Assembly: GCA_021648845.1 (NCBI GenBank) | Contig: JAKJHY010000021.1 | Span: 1-64,000 of the forward strand | Direction: 5' to 3' | Length of the DNA stretch: 64,000 nucleotides | Source: Mycobacterium sp. MBM | GTDB taxonomy: Bacteria > Actinomycetota > Actinomycetes > Mycobacteriales > Mycobacteriaceae | Shown: positions 21,323-29,637 of the stretch, in pieces | Layout: the number at the start of each line of letters is the position of its first letter | How positions within the stretch are numbered: the stretch's first letter is position 1 | Position numbers and translations under genes: made by a program | Notes under the pieces: model-generated | The model's input: the letters and a program-made list of their open reading frames with translations, nothing else | Told to the model about the DNA's origin: nothing | Databases searched by the model: none

Positions 21323-21955
21323 CTAGGGTGCGCTGCCGTAGATGCTGGTCAGCCAGATGTGGGTGAGCGTGTCCACGACCCGGTCATGCTCGACCGACGG
21401 GCGGTCCCCGGCCAAGGTTGCCATCATCATCTTCTCGTTCATCAGGTTCAGCGAGGTCGCCAGATCCACGGCGGGCAAGGTCACCGGCGCCGCCCCGCGT
21501 TGGCGTTCGGCGGTGATCAGCGCCGCGGTCAGGCCGATCCACTTCTGCATCAGCCCCGCCCAAATCGCCCGGAACTCGGGGCTGCTGTTGACCGCCTCGG
21601 CGCCGGCGCGTGCGGTCGCCGGGTGGGAACCGAACGAGCTGAAGAAGATCTCGATACCGCGCCGGATGGCCTGGTGCGGTTCGGCGGGCATGCTGTCCAT
21701 CGCATTGTCGAAACCGGTGTCCGCACGCTTGATCAGCGGATCCATCAGCGACAGCAGGACGGCTTCCTTGGAGGCGAAATAGAAGTAGAAGGTGGGCCGC
21801 GAGATCCCGGCGCCCTTGGCCAGGTCGTCGACGGAGATATCGGCGAAGGACCGCTGCTCGATGAGTCTGCTGGCGGTGTCCAGGATCGCCTGCTGCCGCT
21901 CATCGCCGGAGGGGCGTGTTGCCCTGCGGCCGCGACTCGGGCTGGTGGTGGACAC
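21323..21955 (-). CDS. ethR: TetR-family repressor EthR
   Basis: 210 aa, GTG start. The DNA-binding region ADISVDDLAKGAGISRPTFYFYF (residues about 38-60) is nearly identical to M. tuberculosis EthR, as are the C-terminal LNLMNE and HIWLTSIYG segments. EthR represses the divergent ethA by cooperative binding in the intergenic region, where three phased palindromes are visible. The intergenic distance of 76 bp equals that in M. tuberculosis. Dimer, cytoplasmic. Confidence 0.95.
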   Translation of the reverse strand: MSTTSPSRGRRATRPSGDERQQAILDTASRLIEQRSFADISVDDLAKGAGISRPTFYFYFASKEAVLLSLMDPLIKRADTGFDNAMDSMPAEPHQAIRRGIEIFFSSFGSHPATARAGAEAVNSSPEFRAIWAGLMQKWIGLTAALITAERQRGAAPVTLPAVDLATSLNLMNEKMMMATLAGDRPSVEHDRVVDTLTHIWLTSIYGSAP

Positions 21956-21963
21956 GCCTCACC

Positions 21964-22018
21964 TTAACACCGTGTCGACTTTCTCAACACACCGTTGACT
22001 GGCTCAACACCGTGTTGA
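21964..22018. promoter_or_regulatory. EthR operator: three 15-bp palindromes in 55 bp
   Basis: TTAACACCGTGTCGA (21964-21978), TCAACACACCGTTGA (21984-21998) and TCAACACCGTGTTGA (22004-22018) start exactly 20 bp apart. The third is a perfect odd-centred palindrome; the others are degenerate copies. The 55-bp span equals the EthR-protected length reported for M. tuberculosis, which fits cooperative loading of several dimers on one face of the helix. Confidence 0.8.
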
Positions 22019-22031
22019 TACCGTCGGTACC

Positions 22032-23501
22032 ATGAATGAACACCTCGACGTTGTGATCGTCGGCGCCGGCATCTCCGGCATCAGCACCGCCTGGCATTTG
22101 CAGAACCGTTGCCCCACCAAGAGCTACGCGATCCTGGAACGCCGCGAGAACATCGGCGGCACCTGGGACCTGTTCAAGTACCCCGGCATCCGCTCCGATT
22201 CGGACATGTTCACACTCGGTTTCCGGTTCAAGCCGTGGACCTCGTCGCGCGCCATCGCAGACGGACAGTCCATCTGGAACTACATCAACGAGGCCGCCGT
22301 CGAGAACGGGATCGACAAGCACATCCGCACCGGGCACCGTGTCACCTCGGTGGACTGGTCGGACGCCGAGAACCGCTGGACCATCAATATCGAGACGGGC
22401 GGTGAGACGAAGCAGATCACCGCGTCTTTCCTGTCGGTGTGCAGTGGCTACTACAACTACGACGAAGGCTATTCGCCCGAATTCCCCGGCGCCGCGGACT
22501 TCACGGGGCAGATCATCCATCCGCAACACTGGCCCGAAGGGCTGGACTACGCCGGTAAGAAGATCGTCGTCATCGGCTCTGGCGCCACCGCGATTACCCT
22601 GATCCCTTCCCTGGTGAACGAGGGCGCGGGGCACGTCACCATGCTGCAGCGCTCCCCGACCTACATCGGGTCGCTGCCGCTGGACGACCCCATCGCCGCG
22701 CAGGCCAACAAGTACCTGCCCAAGAACATCGCCCATATGGTCAACCGCTGGAAGGCGATCGCGATGGCCACCGGCCAGTACCAGGTGGCGCGACGATTCC
22801 CGAAGGTCTTCAAGAAGGCGCTGCGCGATATGGCGACCCGGCGACTGCCGGCGGGCTTCGACTACGACAAGCACTTCAGTCCCCGCTACAACCCCTGGGA
22901 TGAGCGAGTCTGCCTGGCGCCCAACGGCGACTTCTTCAAGACCATCAAGGCGGGCAAGGCAGATGTCGTCACCGACACCATCGAGACGTTCACTGAAACC
23001 GGTATCAAGCTGACCTCCGGCGCCGAGCTGCAGGCCGATATCATCATCACCGCAACAGGTTTGAACATGCAGCTATTCGGCGGCGCCACGGCGACCCGCA
23101 ACGGTGAGCCGATCGACCTGACCAAGTCGATGACCTACAAGGGCTTGATGCTGTCCGGTGTCCCGAACATGGCCATCACGTTCGGCTACACCAACGCCTC
23201 TTGGACCTTGAAGGCAGACCTGGTCTCCGAGTTCATCTGCCGCGTACTGAACTACATGGACGCCAACGGGTTCGACCGCGTCGAACCGCAGCATCCGGGC
23301 GACTCCGTCGAAGAGCAGCCGTTCATGGACTTCACCCCGGGATATTTCCGCCGCGCCATGGACACGTTGCCGAAATCCGGCTCCGAAGCGCCCTGGAAGT
23401 TGAAGCAGAACTACTTCTTCGATCTGCGCCTCATCCGGCACGGCAAGGTCGACGAGGAGTCGCTGCACTTCACCAAGCACCGGGCACCGGTCAACGCCTG
23501 A
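22032..23501 (+). CDS. ethA: Baeyer-Villiger monooxygenase EthA
   Basis: 489 aa, the same length as M. tuberculosis EthA and co-linear with it throughout. FAD motif VGAGISGISTAWHL (residues 10-23), Baeyer-Villiger fingerprint region around SGYYNYDEGYSPEFPG (about 139-154), NADPH motif VIGSGATAITL (about 181-191) and a conserved IITATGLNMQLFGG segment. It oxygenates ketones and activates the pro-drug ethionamide. Controlled by the divergent EthR. A hairpin directly behind it (23519-23552) separates it from rraA. Confidence 0.96.
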   Translation: MNEHLDVVIVGAGISGISTAWHLQNRCPTKSYAILERRENIGGTWDLFKYPGIRSDSDMFTLGFRFKPWTSSRAIADGQSIWNYINEAAVENGIDKHIRTGHRVTSVDWSDAENRWTINIETGGETKQITASFLSVCSGYYNYDEGYSPEFPGAADFTGQIIHPQHWPEGLDYAGKKIVVIGSGATAITLIPSLVNEGAGHVTMLQRSPTYIGSLPLDDPIAAQANKYLPKNIAHMVNRWKAIAMATGQYQVARRFPKVFKKALRDMATRRLPAGFDYDKHFSPRYNPWDERVCLAPNGDFFKTIKAGKADVVTDTIETFTETGIKLTSGAELQADIIITATGLNMQLFGGATATRNGEPIDLTKSMTYKGLMLSGVPNMAITFGYTNASWTLKADLVSEFICRVLNYMDANGFDRVEPQHPGDSVEEQPFMDFTPGYFRRAMDTLPKSGSEAPWKLKQNYFFDLRLIRHGKVDEESLHFTKHRAPVNA

Positions 23502-23518
23502 CGTCCGCGACCGGGGGC

Positions 23519-23552
23519 GGGATCGTCGTCAGTTCGAGACGACGACGATCCC
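23519..23552. terminator. bidirectional hairpin between ethA and rraA
   Basis: GGGATCGTCGTC (23519-23530) and GACGACGATCCC (23541-23552) are exact reverse complements around a 10-nt loop. The right arm encodes the last codons of rraA, so one sequence serves as coding DNA and as terminator for ethA. No T tract follows. Confidence 0.6.
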
Positions 23553-24008
23553 GTCTTCGTCGCTGTAGGCGATCTCGCCGGGCACGAATGTGACACCACC
23601 GAAGGTGACCTCGACATCACGTTCTCCCGCACCGGTTTTGGTGCCCTTACGCGGATTTGTGCCCAGCGCCTTGATGCCGACCGCGATGGTACGCAGCGCA
23701 GCGGCATCACGCACCACACCGTGCACGATCACCCCCGCCCAACCGTTCTGCGCCGCCAAACCGGCGACGATGTCACCGACCAACGCGGTATGCATCGATC
23801 CGCCACCGTCGACCACCAGCACCCCACCCGCACCCGGCGTGGACAAGATCGACTTCAGCAGGGCGTTGTCCTGAAAGCAGCGCACCGTGGTGATGCGTCC
23901 GGCGAAGGCCGGCACGGCCCCGTAATTGCGCAGCTGCAGATCACAACTGCGCACATCAGGGTAGATCTCGTCGACCAGGTCAGCGGTGGCGCGGGGTTCG
24001 ATGCTCAC
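23529..24008 (-). CDS. rraA: RraA family protein (ribonuclease activity regulator-like)
   Basis: 159 aa, GTG start overlapping the MerR stop by GTGA. It matches M. tuberculosis Rv3853 (once called MenG): GGGSMHTALVGDIVAGLAAQNGWAG (about residues 68-92) and the HGVVRD...LGTNPRKG segment are the family's catalytic-like loop. RraA proteins trim or inhibit RNase E in E. coli; related proteins are metal-dependent aldolases, and the true role in mycobacteria is not settled. Translationally coupled to the regulator upstream. Confidence 0.92.
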   Translation of the reverse strand: MSIEPRATADLVDEIYPDVRSCDLQLRNYGAVPAFAGRITTVRCFQDNALLKSILSTPGAGGVLVVDGGGSMHTALVGDIVAGLAAQNGWAGVIVHGVVRDAAALRTIAVGIKALGTNPRKGTKTGAGERDVEVTFGGVTFVPGEIAYSDEDGIVVVSN

Positions 24009-24760
24009 GCCATGATGCTAGCGATCACCACATCGTGCACGAACTGGGCCAACCCCGGTTCCACATCGTCGTAATAGGCGGTGAACCGGGCGTCGGCCAG
24101 GTACATCTCGACCAGGCCCCGGTGCATCTCGCCGCCGCACGGGTAGAAGCGCTCGATTCCCGCGCGGTGCCGGGCGGCCAGGGCGTCGGCCTCCCGGGAG
24201 CCAGGGCGCACCCCGGAACGCTTGGCAGCGGCCAGATCCTGTAGCAGGCCCTCGCCCTCGGCCTTGATATCGATCCAGTCCTGTTTGGTCAGCTGCGCGG
24301 CCCGCCGCTGAGACAGTTTCCAGGTCTCGGACTCGCCCCAGCGCTGCTCGGCTTCGACCGCGTACTCCTCGCCGAATGCGGTGGTGCCGAAGATCTCGAC
24401 CTGTTCCTGCGCCGTCAGTTGGATACCGCTGCGATGTGCGTCCATAAGTGCCTCCAATGCCGTGATCGTGCGCCGCAGCTCATCGGCCCGCTCCAGGAGC
24501 AGGGCATGCTGATGCTGCAGCCTGGTCAGCTCGTCGACCTCTGGATCGTCGAGCAGGACGCCGATCTCGTCCAACGCAAGCCCCGCCGCGCGGTACACCA
24601 ACACCAGGTGCAGGCGCTCCACATCGGAGTCGGTATAGCCGCGGTACCCCGCGGGGGTCCGCACGCTGGGCACCACCAGACCGATGTGGTCGTAGTGGTG
24701 CAAGGTGCGCACAGAAAGCCCGGTCAACGCGGCGACGCTACCGACGGTTCGCACGTCCAT
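24005..24760 (-). CDS. MerR family regulator with TipAS antibiotic-binding domain
   Basis: 251 aa. The MerR winged helix (residues 4-72) shows VGSVAALTGLSVRTLHHYDHIGL and the TPAGYRGY wing. A coiled-coil dimer helix follows, then a TipAS-type C-terminal domain (about 130-250) with ERFYPCGGEMHRGLVEMYLAD, as in Streptomyces TipAL, which traps thiopeptides. It drives a MerR-style promoter directly in front of its own ATG. The downstream rraA is coupled to it, an arrangement that could link RNA turnover to drug sensing. Confidence 0.88.
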   Translation of the reverse strand: MDVRTVGSVAALTGLSVRTLHHYDHIGLVVPSVRTPAGYRGYTDSDVERLHLVLVYRAAGLALDEIGVLLDDPEVDELTRLQHQHALLLERADELRRTITALEALMDAHRSGIQLTAQEQVEIFGTTAFGEEYAVEAEQRWGESETWKLSQRRAAQLTKQDWIDIKAEGEGLLQDLAAAKRSGVRPGSREADALAARHRAGIERFYPCGGEMHRGLVEMYLADARFTAYYDDVEPGLAQFVHDVVIASIMA

Positions 24761-24766
24761 GGCCTC

Positions 24767-24797
24767 ACTATCGACCCTGACGTCGCGTCAGGGTCAA
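24767..24797 (-). promoter_or_regulatory. MerR-type promoter with 19-bp spacer, leaderless start
   Basis: Read on the minus strand: -35 TTGACC (24797-24792), a 19-bp spacer, -10 GATAGT (24772-24767). The spacer is filled by the palindrome GACCCTGACG-TCG-CGTCAGGGTC (24773-24795). The over-long spacer with an internal dyad is the hallmark of promoters that MerR proteins activate by untwisting. The predicted start site falls at about 24760, the A of the regulator's ATG, so the message is probably leaderless. Confidence 0.7.
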
Positions 24798-24816
24798 GCC
24801 GCAGTGTGGGCGAAAG

Positions 24817-25284
24817 TCAGTCCTCGCCAGAGCCACGCCGGGCGAGCAACACGACCACGATCGCCAACAGGCCGACCGCGAACGCCGTGATCAGCGGCAG
24901 CCGGGATTGATCCGGCCCCAGCGCCGGCACCGCCGACGATGTCGGAACCGCCGACGCGACTGCCGATTTAGCTTGCGCAGCAACCTCTTTGGCGGCCTCT
25001 TTGGTGACCGCCGTCGGTTCCGTCGGATGCGCGGCGGCCGGGGTCGTCTCGACCGGGGAAGCCTTGACCGGAGGCGCCTTCTTCGCAGGCGGTGCCTTCT
25101 TGGCCGGCGCGGCCTTCTTCGCCGGTGCCTTCTTTGCGGGCGCGGCCTTCTTCACCGGAGCCGCCTTCTTCGCCGGTGCCTTCTTGGCCGGCACCTTCTT
25201 CGCGGGAGCCTTGGCAGCGGGCGGTTCAGCCGGGACCTGCTCAGCGGGGGCCTTCTGTTCGGGAAGGTCCTGCTCGTCGGCCAT
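24817..25284 (-). CDS. hns: Hns-like Lys/Ala/Pro-rich protein with C-terminal membrane anchor
   Basis: 155 aa. Residues 22-76 are a run of AKKAP/PAKKA repeats resembling the tails of eukaryotic H1 and mycobacterial HupB. Residues about 128-147 (LPLITAFAVGLLAIVVVLLA) form one membrane helix, followed by a short basic tail. This is the layout of M. tuberculosis Rv3852 (Hns), a DNA-binding protein tethered to the membrane. It follows the MerR operon in the same direction but has its own gap. Low-complexity coding, so exact repeat number may vary between strains. Confidence 0.88.
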   Translation of the reverse strand: MADEQDLPEQKAPAEQVPAEPPAAKAPAKKVPAKKAPAKKAAPVKKAAPAKKAPAKKAAPAKKAPPAKKAPPVKASPVETTPAAAHPTEPTAVTKEAAKEVAAQAKSAVASAVPTSSAVPALGPDQSRLPLITAFAVGLLAIVVVLLARRGSGED

Positions 25285-25410
25285 GGTGCTGCTCCTTTGC
25301 AGTGTCGTCCAGCGCAGTGGTTCCCATCATGCCAGCCCGGTATCGGTCTCAGCCGGAGACCGCCGGCGCAGCGCAGGGGGTGAGGCCCAGGCGTCCCCGC
25401 CGGGTAACCG

Positions 25411-25941
25411 TCATGTGCGTCGTCGCCGCCACCAGACGCCGGCGCCGACGAGTACCACCGCCGCGACCACGAACGGCCACACCGGCACCCCGCCATCGGA
25501 GGCCGGGGCCGGGAGGGCAGGTGCGGGAGCAGGCGTCACCGGGGGGCCGGGGGTACCGGTTGCCGCGACGGTCAACTCGAAGCTCCACGACCCGGAGACC
25601 ACATGTCCGTCGGCGGAGGTGACGCGATAGTTGGCGGTGTAGGTGCCCGACGGGCCCAGGGGACGCACGTCGACCTCGGCCACGGGGCCGTCGACCCTGA
25701 CATCGCCGGTGGACCACAGGTTGCCATCCGGGCCGACCACTGTCATGGCCGCGAATGCGGTCTGCAGGTCTTCGCTGAACGTGGCGCTGACCGTGGTCGG
25801 GGCCGCGGCCAGCGCGGTGCCGGGGGCCGGGTCCGAGGAGATCAAGGTGGCGTGTGCCGCCGCAACACCCGCACCGGACAGGGCCGACACCGTCAACAGC
25901 AGCGACAGCACGGCCACCATGACACGTGCCGGGAAGGCCAT
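25411..25941 (-). CDS. CopC/YobA family copper-binding exported protein
   Basis: 176 aa. A signal peptide ends near AAAHATLISSDPAPG, so the mature protein begins with His, whose amino group and imidazole are the CopC Cu(II) site. The CopC beta barrel covers residues 29-125 (LYSSDPAPG-like start, GTYTANYRVTSADGHVVSGSW near the end). A Pro/Ala linker and a C-terminal membrane helix (PVWPFVVAAVVLVGAGVWW) with WRRRRT tail anchor it. Its start overlaps the stop of the DUF6474 gene (TGATG), so they are co-translated. Confidence 0.88.
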   Translation of the reverse strand: MAFPARVMVAVLSLLLTVSALSGAGVAAAHATLISSDPAPGTALAAAPTTVSATFSEDLQTAFAAMTVVGPDGNLWSTGDVRVDGPVAEVDVRPLGPSGTYTANYRVTSADGHVVSGSWSFELTVAATGTPGPPVTPAPAPALPAPASDGGVPVWPFVVAAVVLVGAGVWWRRRRT

Positions 25942-26621
25942 CAGATCAGGCCGAGCCGGGCCATCACATCGGCGTCGATGCCGTCGAGCTGAGCCCCGAT
26001 CGCCGCGTGGGCGGCCTTGCGGCGATCGGCCGGCATGTTCTCCGCGGCGGTGACGGCGGCAGCCAGATCGCCCAATCGCTCGTTGACGGCGGCCACGAAC
26101 TGCTTGGTCTCGGCGTCTTTGGGATTCTTCTCGGCCACCCGGCGGGTGGCCTGCTCGGCGCTGTTGATCCGGGCCGACAGCACGGCCCCGTGCCCGGAGA
26201 ACTGACCGATCTGGGCCAGCGGCACGCCGAGCTGATCGGCGCGACGCTGGTCGAGCAGGCCGCGGACGGCGATGGCGCCTCGGTAGGCCAGCGGTACCAG
26301 CACCGGCGCCAACAGCCGGGACACGGTCAGCGCCCGGCGAATCTTCATCGGGGACAGCAGTTTGCCCTCGCGCACCGCCTTGAGTTGGGTTTCAGCAACC
26401 TTGATCGCGGCGCGGTCGCTGTCCCGCTGCGCCTTGAGTTGAGCCTTGAGCGCCTGCGCCTGTGCCTTACGGTCGGCCTTGAGCCGGCGCGCCTCGTTGC
26501 GGGCCGCAAGTTTGGCCTCCATCTTGGCGCCCTTGGTGAGGGCACGCTTGGTCGCACGCCTGATCGCCCGCGCTTCGGCACGACGGGCCGAGCGGCTCTT
26601 GCGTTGCGTGAACAGGGCCAT
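25941..26621 (-). CDS. DUF6474 family protein (Rv3850 homologue)
   Basis: 226 aa. The first 90 residues are highly basic and helical (SARRAEARAIRRATKRALTKGAK), probably a coiled coil that binds nucleic acid or membrane; the rest is a hydrophobic-to-helical conserved region. ATG 26621 (MALFTQRKS) is preferred over 26627 because GGGAGG lies 8 nt before it but only 2 nt before the other. Coupled to CopC by TGATG. No function is known for the family. Confidence 0.75.
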   Translation of the reverse strand: MALFTQRKSRSARRAEARAIRRATKRALTKGAKMEAKLAARNEARRLKADRKAQAQALKAQLKAQRDSDRAAIKVAETQLKAVREGKLLSPMKIRRALTVSRLLAPVLVPLAYRGAIAVRGLLDQRRADQLGVPLAQIGQFSGHGAVLSARINSAEQATRRVAEKNPKDAETKQFVAAVNERLGDLAAAVTAAENMPADRRKAAHAAIGAQLDGIDADVMARLGLI

Positions 26622-26830
26622 CGGCATTGCCTCCCGGTCATCTCCTCCGAGCCGCCGTCAGCGCGGCGCCACGATGTGGCCAACCCTATCGTTCTGCCGA
26701 GGCGACCACGCCGCGGTGCCCTTGAGCGCCCCCGAAATATTCGCGACAGCAAACAATATCGAGGGTTTATGCGACAATTGTCGAAACGATTACCTGTGCG
26801 CCGTGAGACGCCATGAGGGGTGGTGACGAC

Positions 26831-27859
26831 GTGGGTTCGCGTATGCGAGTCGCCGCGGCTGCCTGTCTGGTCACGTCGGGGCTGTTCGCCGGGGGTGCGT
26901 CCGGTGCGGTGGCGTTAGCCGAACCCGCCGGCGGCGGGGACCCGACCAGCACCGGTTCGCCAGGTCGGGCGGGTGACGATCCGGTGACCCAGCCACGGCG
27001 TACCTCGCCGCGCGGGGTCGGCGCCGTCACCGGAACCAGGTCCGGATCGGTCGGCCCACGGTCGGCGGCGCCACCAGCGCGAACCACGGGTCCCGCCGAT
27101 GCGGTATCAGCGGGCCCCACCGATATCGACGGGGCCGGCTCCAGCAAACTCGATACGCCCGAATCGGGAGTCGATGGCGTCGCCTCCGGCGACGGCGCCG
27201 GCGAACCGGATCCGGTCGCGGACCGGTCGGATGTCCAGGACGACCCAGACGACGACCCGGGCGAGCCAGGGGACACAGACGACCCGGACGACGAGGACGA
27301 ATGCGGCTGGGGCTGGTGGCCGCTGCCGCCCGACGTCGCGCCGTCGGCGCCCAACGGCGGCGACGGTTACGGGGGCGGGATTTCGTCCTCGGTACAACCG
27401 CCGGTCCGCCGCCCCATGGTGCCGCCCGGGACGGCCATCCCGCCGCGCGAACTGCTGCCGGAGTCCTCGGTGCCGTCGGCCGTCCCGGACCTTGTCGGAC
27501 CGCCGCCGGCCATCGTGCTGCCACCGGTGGCGCCCGGGATCGCCGGTAGCGTCGGCAGCTCCGAGCCGACCACCGCGGCCCCGGAAACTCCGAGGCCACC
27601 CGCGCCGGGCCGACTCATGCCCGCCGAGCGTCCCGCCCCGCCGCGCACCGGTGACGGCCGGGTCGCGGCCGCATCGTCCTACCGTGCCGGCTACGGCGAG
27701 TACCTCCGAACCGCCGACCTGCCACAAGTCATCGTCGTCGCCGTTCCGGGAGCCACCGGCATCATGCTGCTCACCGGGGCGGGCGGACTCATCGGCTATC
27801 GGCAGGCCCGAGCCGGCCTGGTCGTCCGGGCACGGCGGATGGGAAGGTTCTCAAGTTGA
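26831..27859 (+). CDS. exported Pro/Gly-rich protein with C-terminal membrane segment
   Basis: About 342 aa, frame open from ATG 26813; GTG 26831 is preferred because GAGGGG lies 10 nt upstream. A signal peptide (MRVAAAACLVTSGLFAGGAS) is followed by about 260 residues of low complexity: Gly/Thr/Pro-rich, then an acidic Asp-rich stretch (DDPDDDPGEPGDTDDPDDE, about 138-156), then Pro-rich. The end has one membrane helix (VVAVPGATGIMLLTGAGGLIGY) and a basic tail. This looks like a cell-wall-spanning or envelope protein. Family not recognised. Confidence 0.6.
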   Translation: MGSRMRVAAAACLVTSGLFAGGASGAVALAEPAGGGDPTSTGSPGRAGDDPVTQPRRTSPRGVGAVTGTRSGSVGPRSAAPPARTTGPADAVSAGPTDIDGAGSSKLDTPESGVDGVASGDGAGEPDPVADRSDVQDDPDDDPGEPGDTDDPDDEDECGWGWWPLPPDVAPSAPNGGDGYGGGISSSVQPPVRRPMVPPGTAIPPRELLPESSVPSAVPDLVGPPPAIVLPPVAPGIAGSVGSSEPTTAAPETPRPPAPGRLMPAERPAPPRTGDGRVAAASSYRAGYGEYLRTADLPQVIVVAVPGATGIMLLTGAGGLIGYRQARAGLVVRARRMGRFSS

Positions 27860-27922
27860 CCGGATTCAACCGTTTGGCGCCCGGCGGAGCGCCATAGTGG
27901 AGCTAGCGAAAGGGGAGGGCCA

Positions 27923-28414
27923 ATGCCGGCAAGCCGCCGTGTGACGCGCGCCGTCAGTTCGGTGCTGGATCTGGCACCGCGTCGTGGCGAGGTGTCACTA
28001 CCGCGACTGGTTGACGCAGTGGCCGAGGATCAGGGCCGACCGATCCAGATCAAGATGGCCGATCTGCCGTCCGGGGTGTGCGGGCAGTGGCGCCAGTACG
28101 GCGATCACGACGTCTTCCTGATCCAGAAGGGGCTGCCCGCCTGGGACCGCACCCTGGCCCACGAACTCGGCCATCTGGTGCTTGGTCACGCCGGCACCCC
28201 GGTCGTGGAAGCCGCGCGCGAAACCATGGAGTTGGCCGGGTCGGATCTGATCGGGTACATGCTCAACCAGCGGACCGGATGCATGGGTCCCGCGGGCGAG
28301 GAAGCCGAGCAGGAGGCCGAGGATTTCGCTGCGCTGCTCATCTACCGTCTGGGCCGGCTACCGTCCGATCGCTCATCGATCGTGCAGGTGCGGCTCGGTG
28401 AGGCATTTGGTTGA
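27923..28414 (+). CDS. ImmA/IrrE-like zinc metallopeptidase
   Basis: 163 aa. The motif HELGH at residues 80-84 and the following LVLGHAGT fit the ImmA/IrrE (COG2856) peptidases, with a downstream acidic helix (EEAEQEAEDFAALLI) giving a third ligand Glu. Characterised ImmA enzymes cut a partner XRE-type repressor. It is coupled by TTGA overlap to the membrane protein that follows, and converges on espR, itself an XRE-like regulator. Substrate not established. Confidence 0.8.
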   Translation: MPASRRVTRAVSSVLDLAPRRGEVSLPRLVDAVAEDQGRPIQIKMADLPSGVCGQWRQYGDHDVFLIQKGLPAWDRTLAHELGHLVLGHAGTPVVEAARETMELAGSDLIGYMLNQRTGCMGPAGEEAEQEAEDFAALLIYRLGRLPSDRSSIVQVRLGEAFG

Positions 28415-29568
28415 TCGTCTGGGTGATCGCCGGTCTCCTCGGTTTGGCGACCGGTTTGCGAATCGGGTGGGCGCTGGTCAACAAGCAATCCCTGGTAAGC
28501 ACCGCGATGATCGTCGCGCTGGGCAGTCTCGGTATCGTCGCCGCGCTCAACTGGCAGCCGTTGACCCTGCTGATCGACACCGCACTGCGTTGGCCCAATA
28601 TCGCGGTGGCGCTCAGTCAGGTCGCGCTGATCGGATGCGCGGCGGGCAGCTGCGTGATGATCACCACGGTGGCCTCGAGCCGTAAGCCCTCGACCATCCG
28701 CCGCATCGCCGTCGCCCAGTATGTGGTGGCGACCGTGATCGCGGTGGCGACACTGGTGGCGTTCTTTCGGGCCGAGCAGATGCCGGAGATGGCGCCGGAG
28801 GAGTACCTGCGGCGCAACCTGGCGCCCGGAGGGTCCTCGGCATGGCTGTTGCCGATGCTGTATGTGCTGCTCGCGTTGACCCTCGTCGCGTGGGCCGGGG
28901 TGCGTCATTCCAATCGAACCCGGCGTGGCCGTGCGCTGTTCGTGTTCAGCATCGGCATGGTGCTGATGGTCCTGGCGAGCGCATTCTTCCTGCTGCGTGC
29001 CGTCGGCAATACCGACGCCCTCGGGGTGGGTGCGGCAGCCACACTTCTGGGTTGCGCGATGCTGGTGGTGGCCGGCGGCTCGTTGCTGCCGAGCGTGGAG
29101 GATTGGTTCGGCGCGCGGCGTGAGCTGCGCACCATCGCGCCGCTGCTGGCCGAACTCAACAGCCGACACCCGGACGTCGGCATCGGCGTACGGCCCCGCG
29201 GGCCGCTGTTGTTCAGGGTCGCCGAACAGATGTCCCTGATCTCGGACTCGCTGTACCTGGAAGCCATCGCAGCCGAAGGCGCGCGCAGACGGACTGTGGA
29301 CGCCACCGCGGGCAAGCGCGACAGCGAGCAGTCGCTGAACATCGCCGATATTGCCGACCTGGAGTCGCCGCCGGTGCCGGCGGAGGTACAGGCCAGGGGT
29401 ATTGCGGAATGGATCTACGCCGGCCGCGCCGCGGCGGAGCGGGACACCGCTCATGCGGAGTTCCCGGGCCTGAATTGGTTGCGTCAGCCGACGACTTTTT
29501 CCGATCGGGAGTGGATTCTGGCCATCGCCGAGCAGTTCCGGCTGCTGGAGTCCGGAACCGCCACCTGA
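28411..29568 (+). CDS. MAB_1171c family membrane protein (putative transporter)
   Basis: 385 aa, TTG start inside the stop of the metallopeptidase gene. Seven hydrophobic helices fill residues 1-235 (first IVWVIAGLLGLATGLRIGW). The C-terminal 150 residues are soluble and start DWFGARRELRTIAPLLAEL, typical of this actinobacterial family, named from M. abscessus. Members commonly sit beside an ImmA-type peptidase and an HTH gene. No transported substrate is known. A strong hairpin follows. Confidence 0.75.
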   Translation: MIVWVIAGLLGLATGLRIGWALVNKQSLVSTAMIVALGSLGIVAALNWQPLTLLIDTALRWPNIAVALSQVALIGCAAGSCVMITTVASSRKPSTIRRIAVAQYVVATVIAVATLVAFFRAEQMPEMAPEEYLRRNLAPGGSSAWLLPMLYVLLALTLVAWAGVRHSNRTRRGRALFVFSIGMVLMVLASAFFLLRAVGNTDALGVGAAATLLGCAMLVVAGGSLLPSVEDWFGARRELRTIAPLLAELNSRHPDVGIGVRPRGPLLFRVAEQMSLISDSLYLEAIAAEGARRRTVDATAGKRDSEQSLNIADIADLESPPVPAEVQARGIAEWIYAGRAAAERDTAHAEFPGLNWLRQPTTFSDREWILAIAEQFRLLESGTAT

Positions 29569-29575
29569 CGTGAAA

Positions 29576-29619
29576 CACCGACGGTGCCGACTCGCTGGCG
29601 CGAGGCGACACCGTCGGTG
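29576..29619. terminator. bidirectional terminator between the membrane protein and espR
   Basis: CACCGACGGTG (29576-29586) is the exact reverse complement of CACCGTCGGTG (29609-29619), and CTCGC-TGGC-GCGAG forms an inner stem. It separates two convergent genes, one ending at 29568 and espR ending at 29638. Confidence 0.75.
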
Positions 29620-29637
29620 CGATGACTTCGGGGTGGA

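Noticed and set aside
25000..25220. AKK/GCC repeats as a minisatellite of non-coding DNA
   Set aside because: They lie in frame within the Hns-like gene and encode its basic tail.
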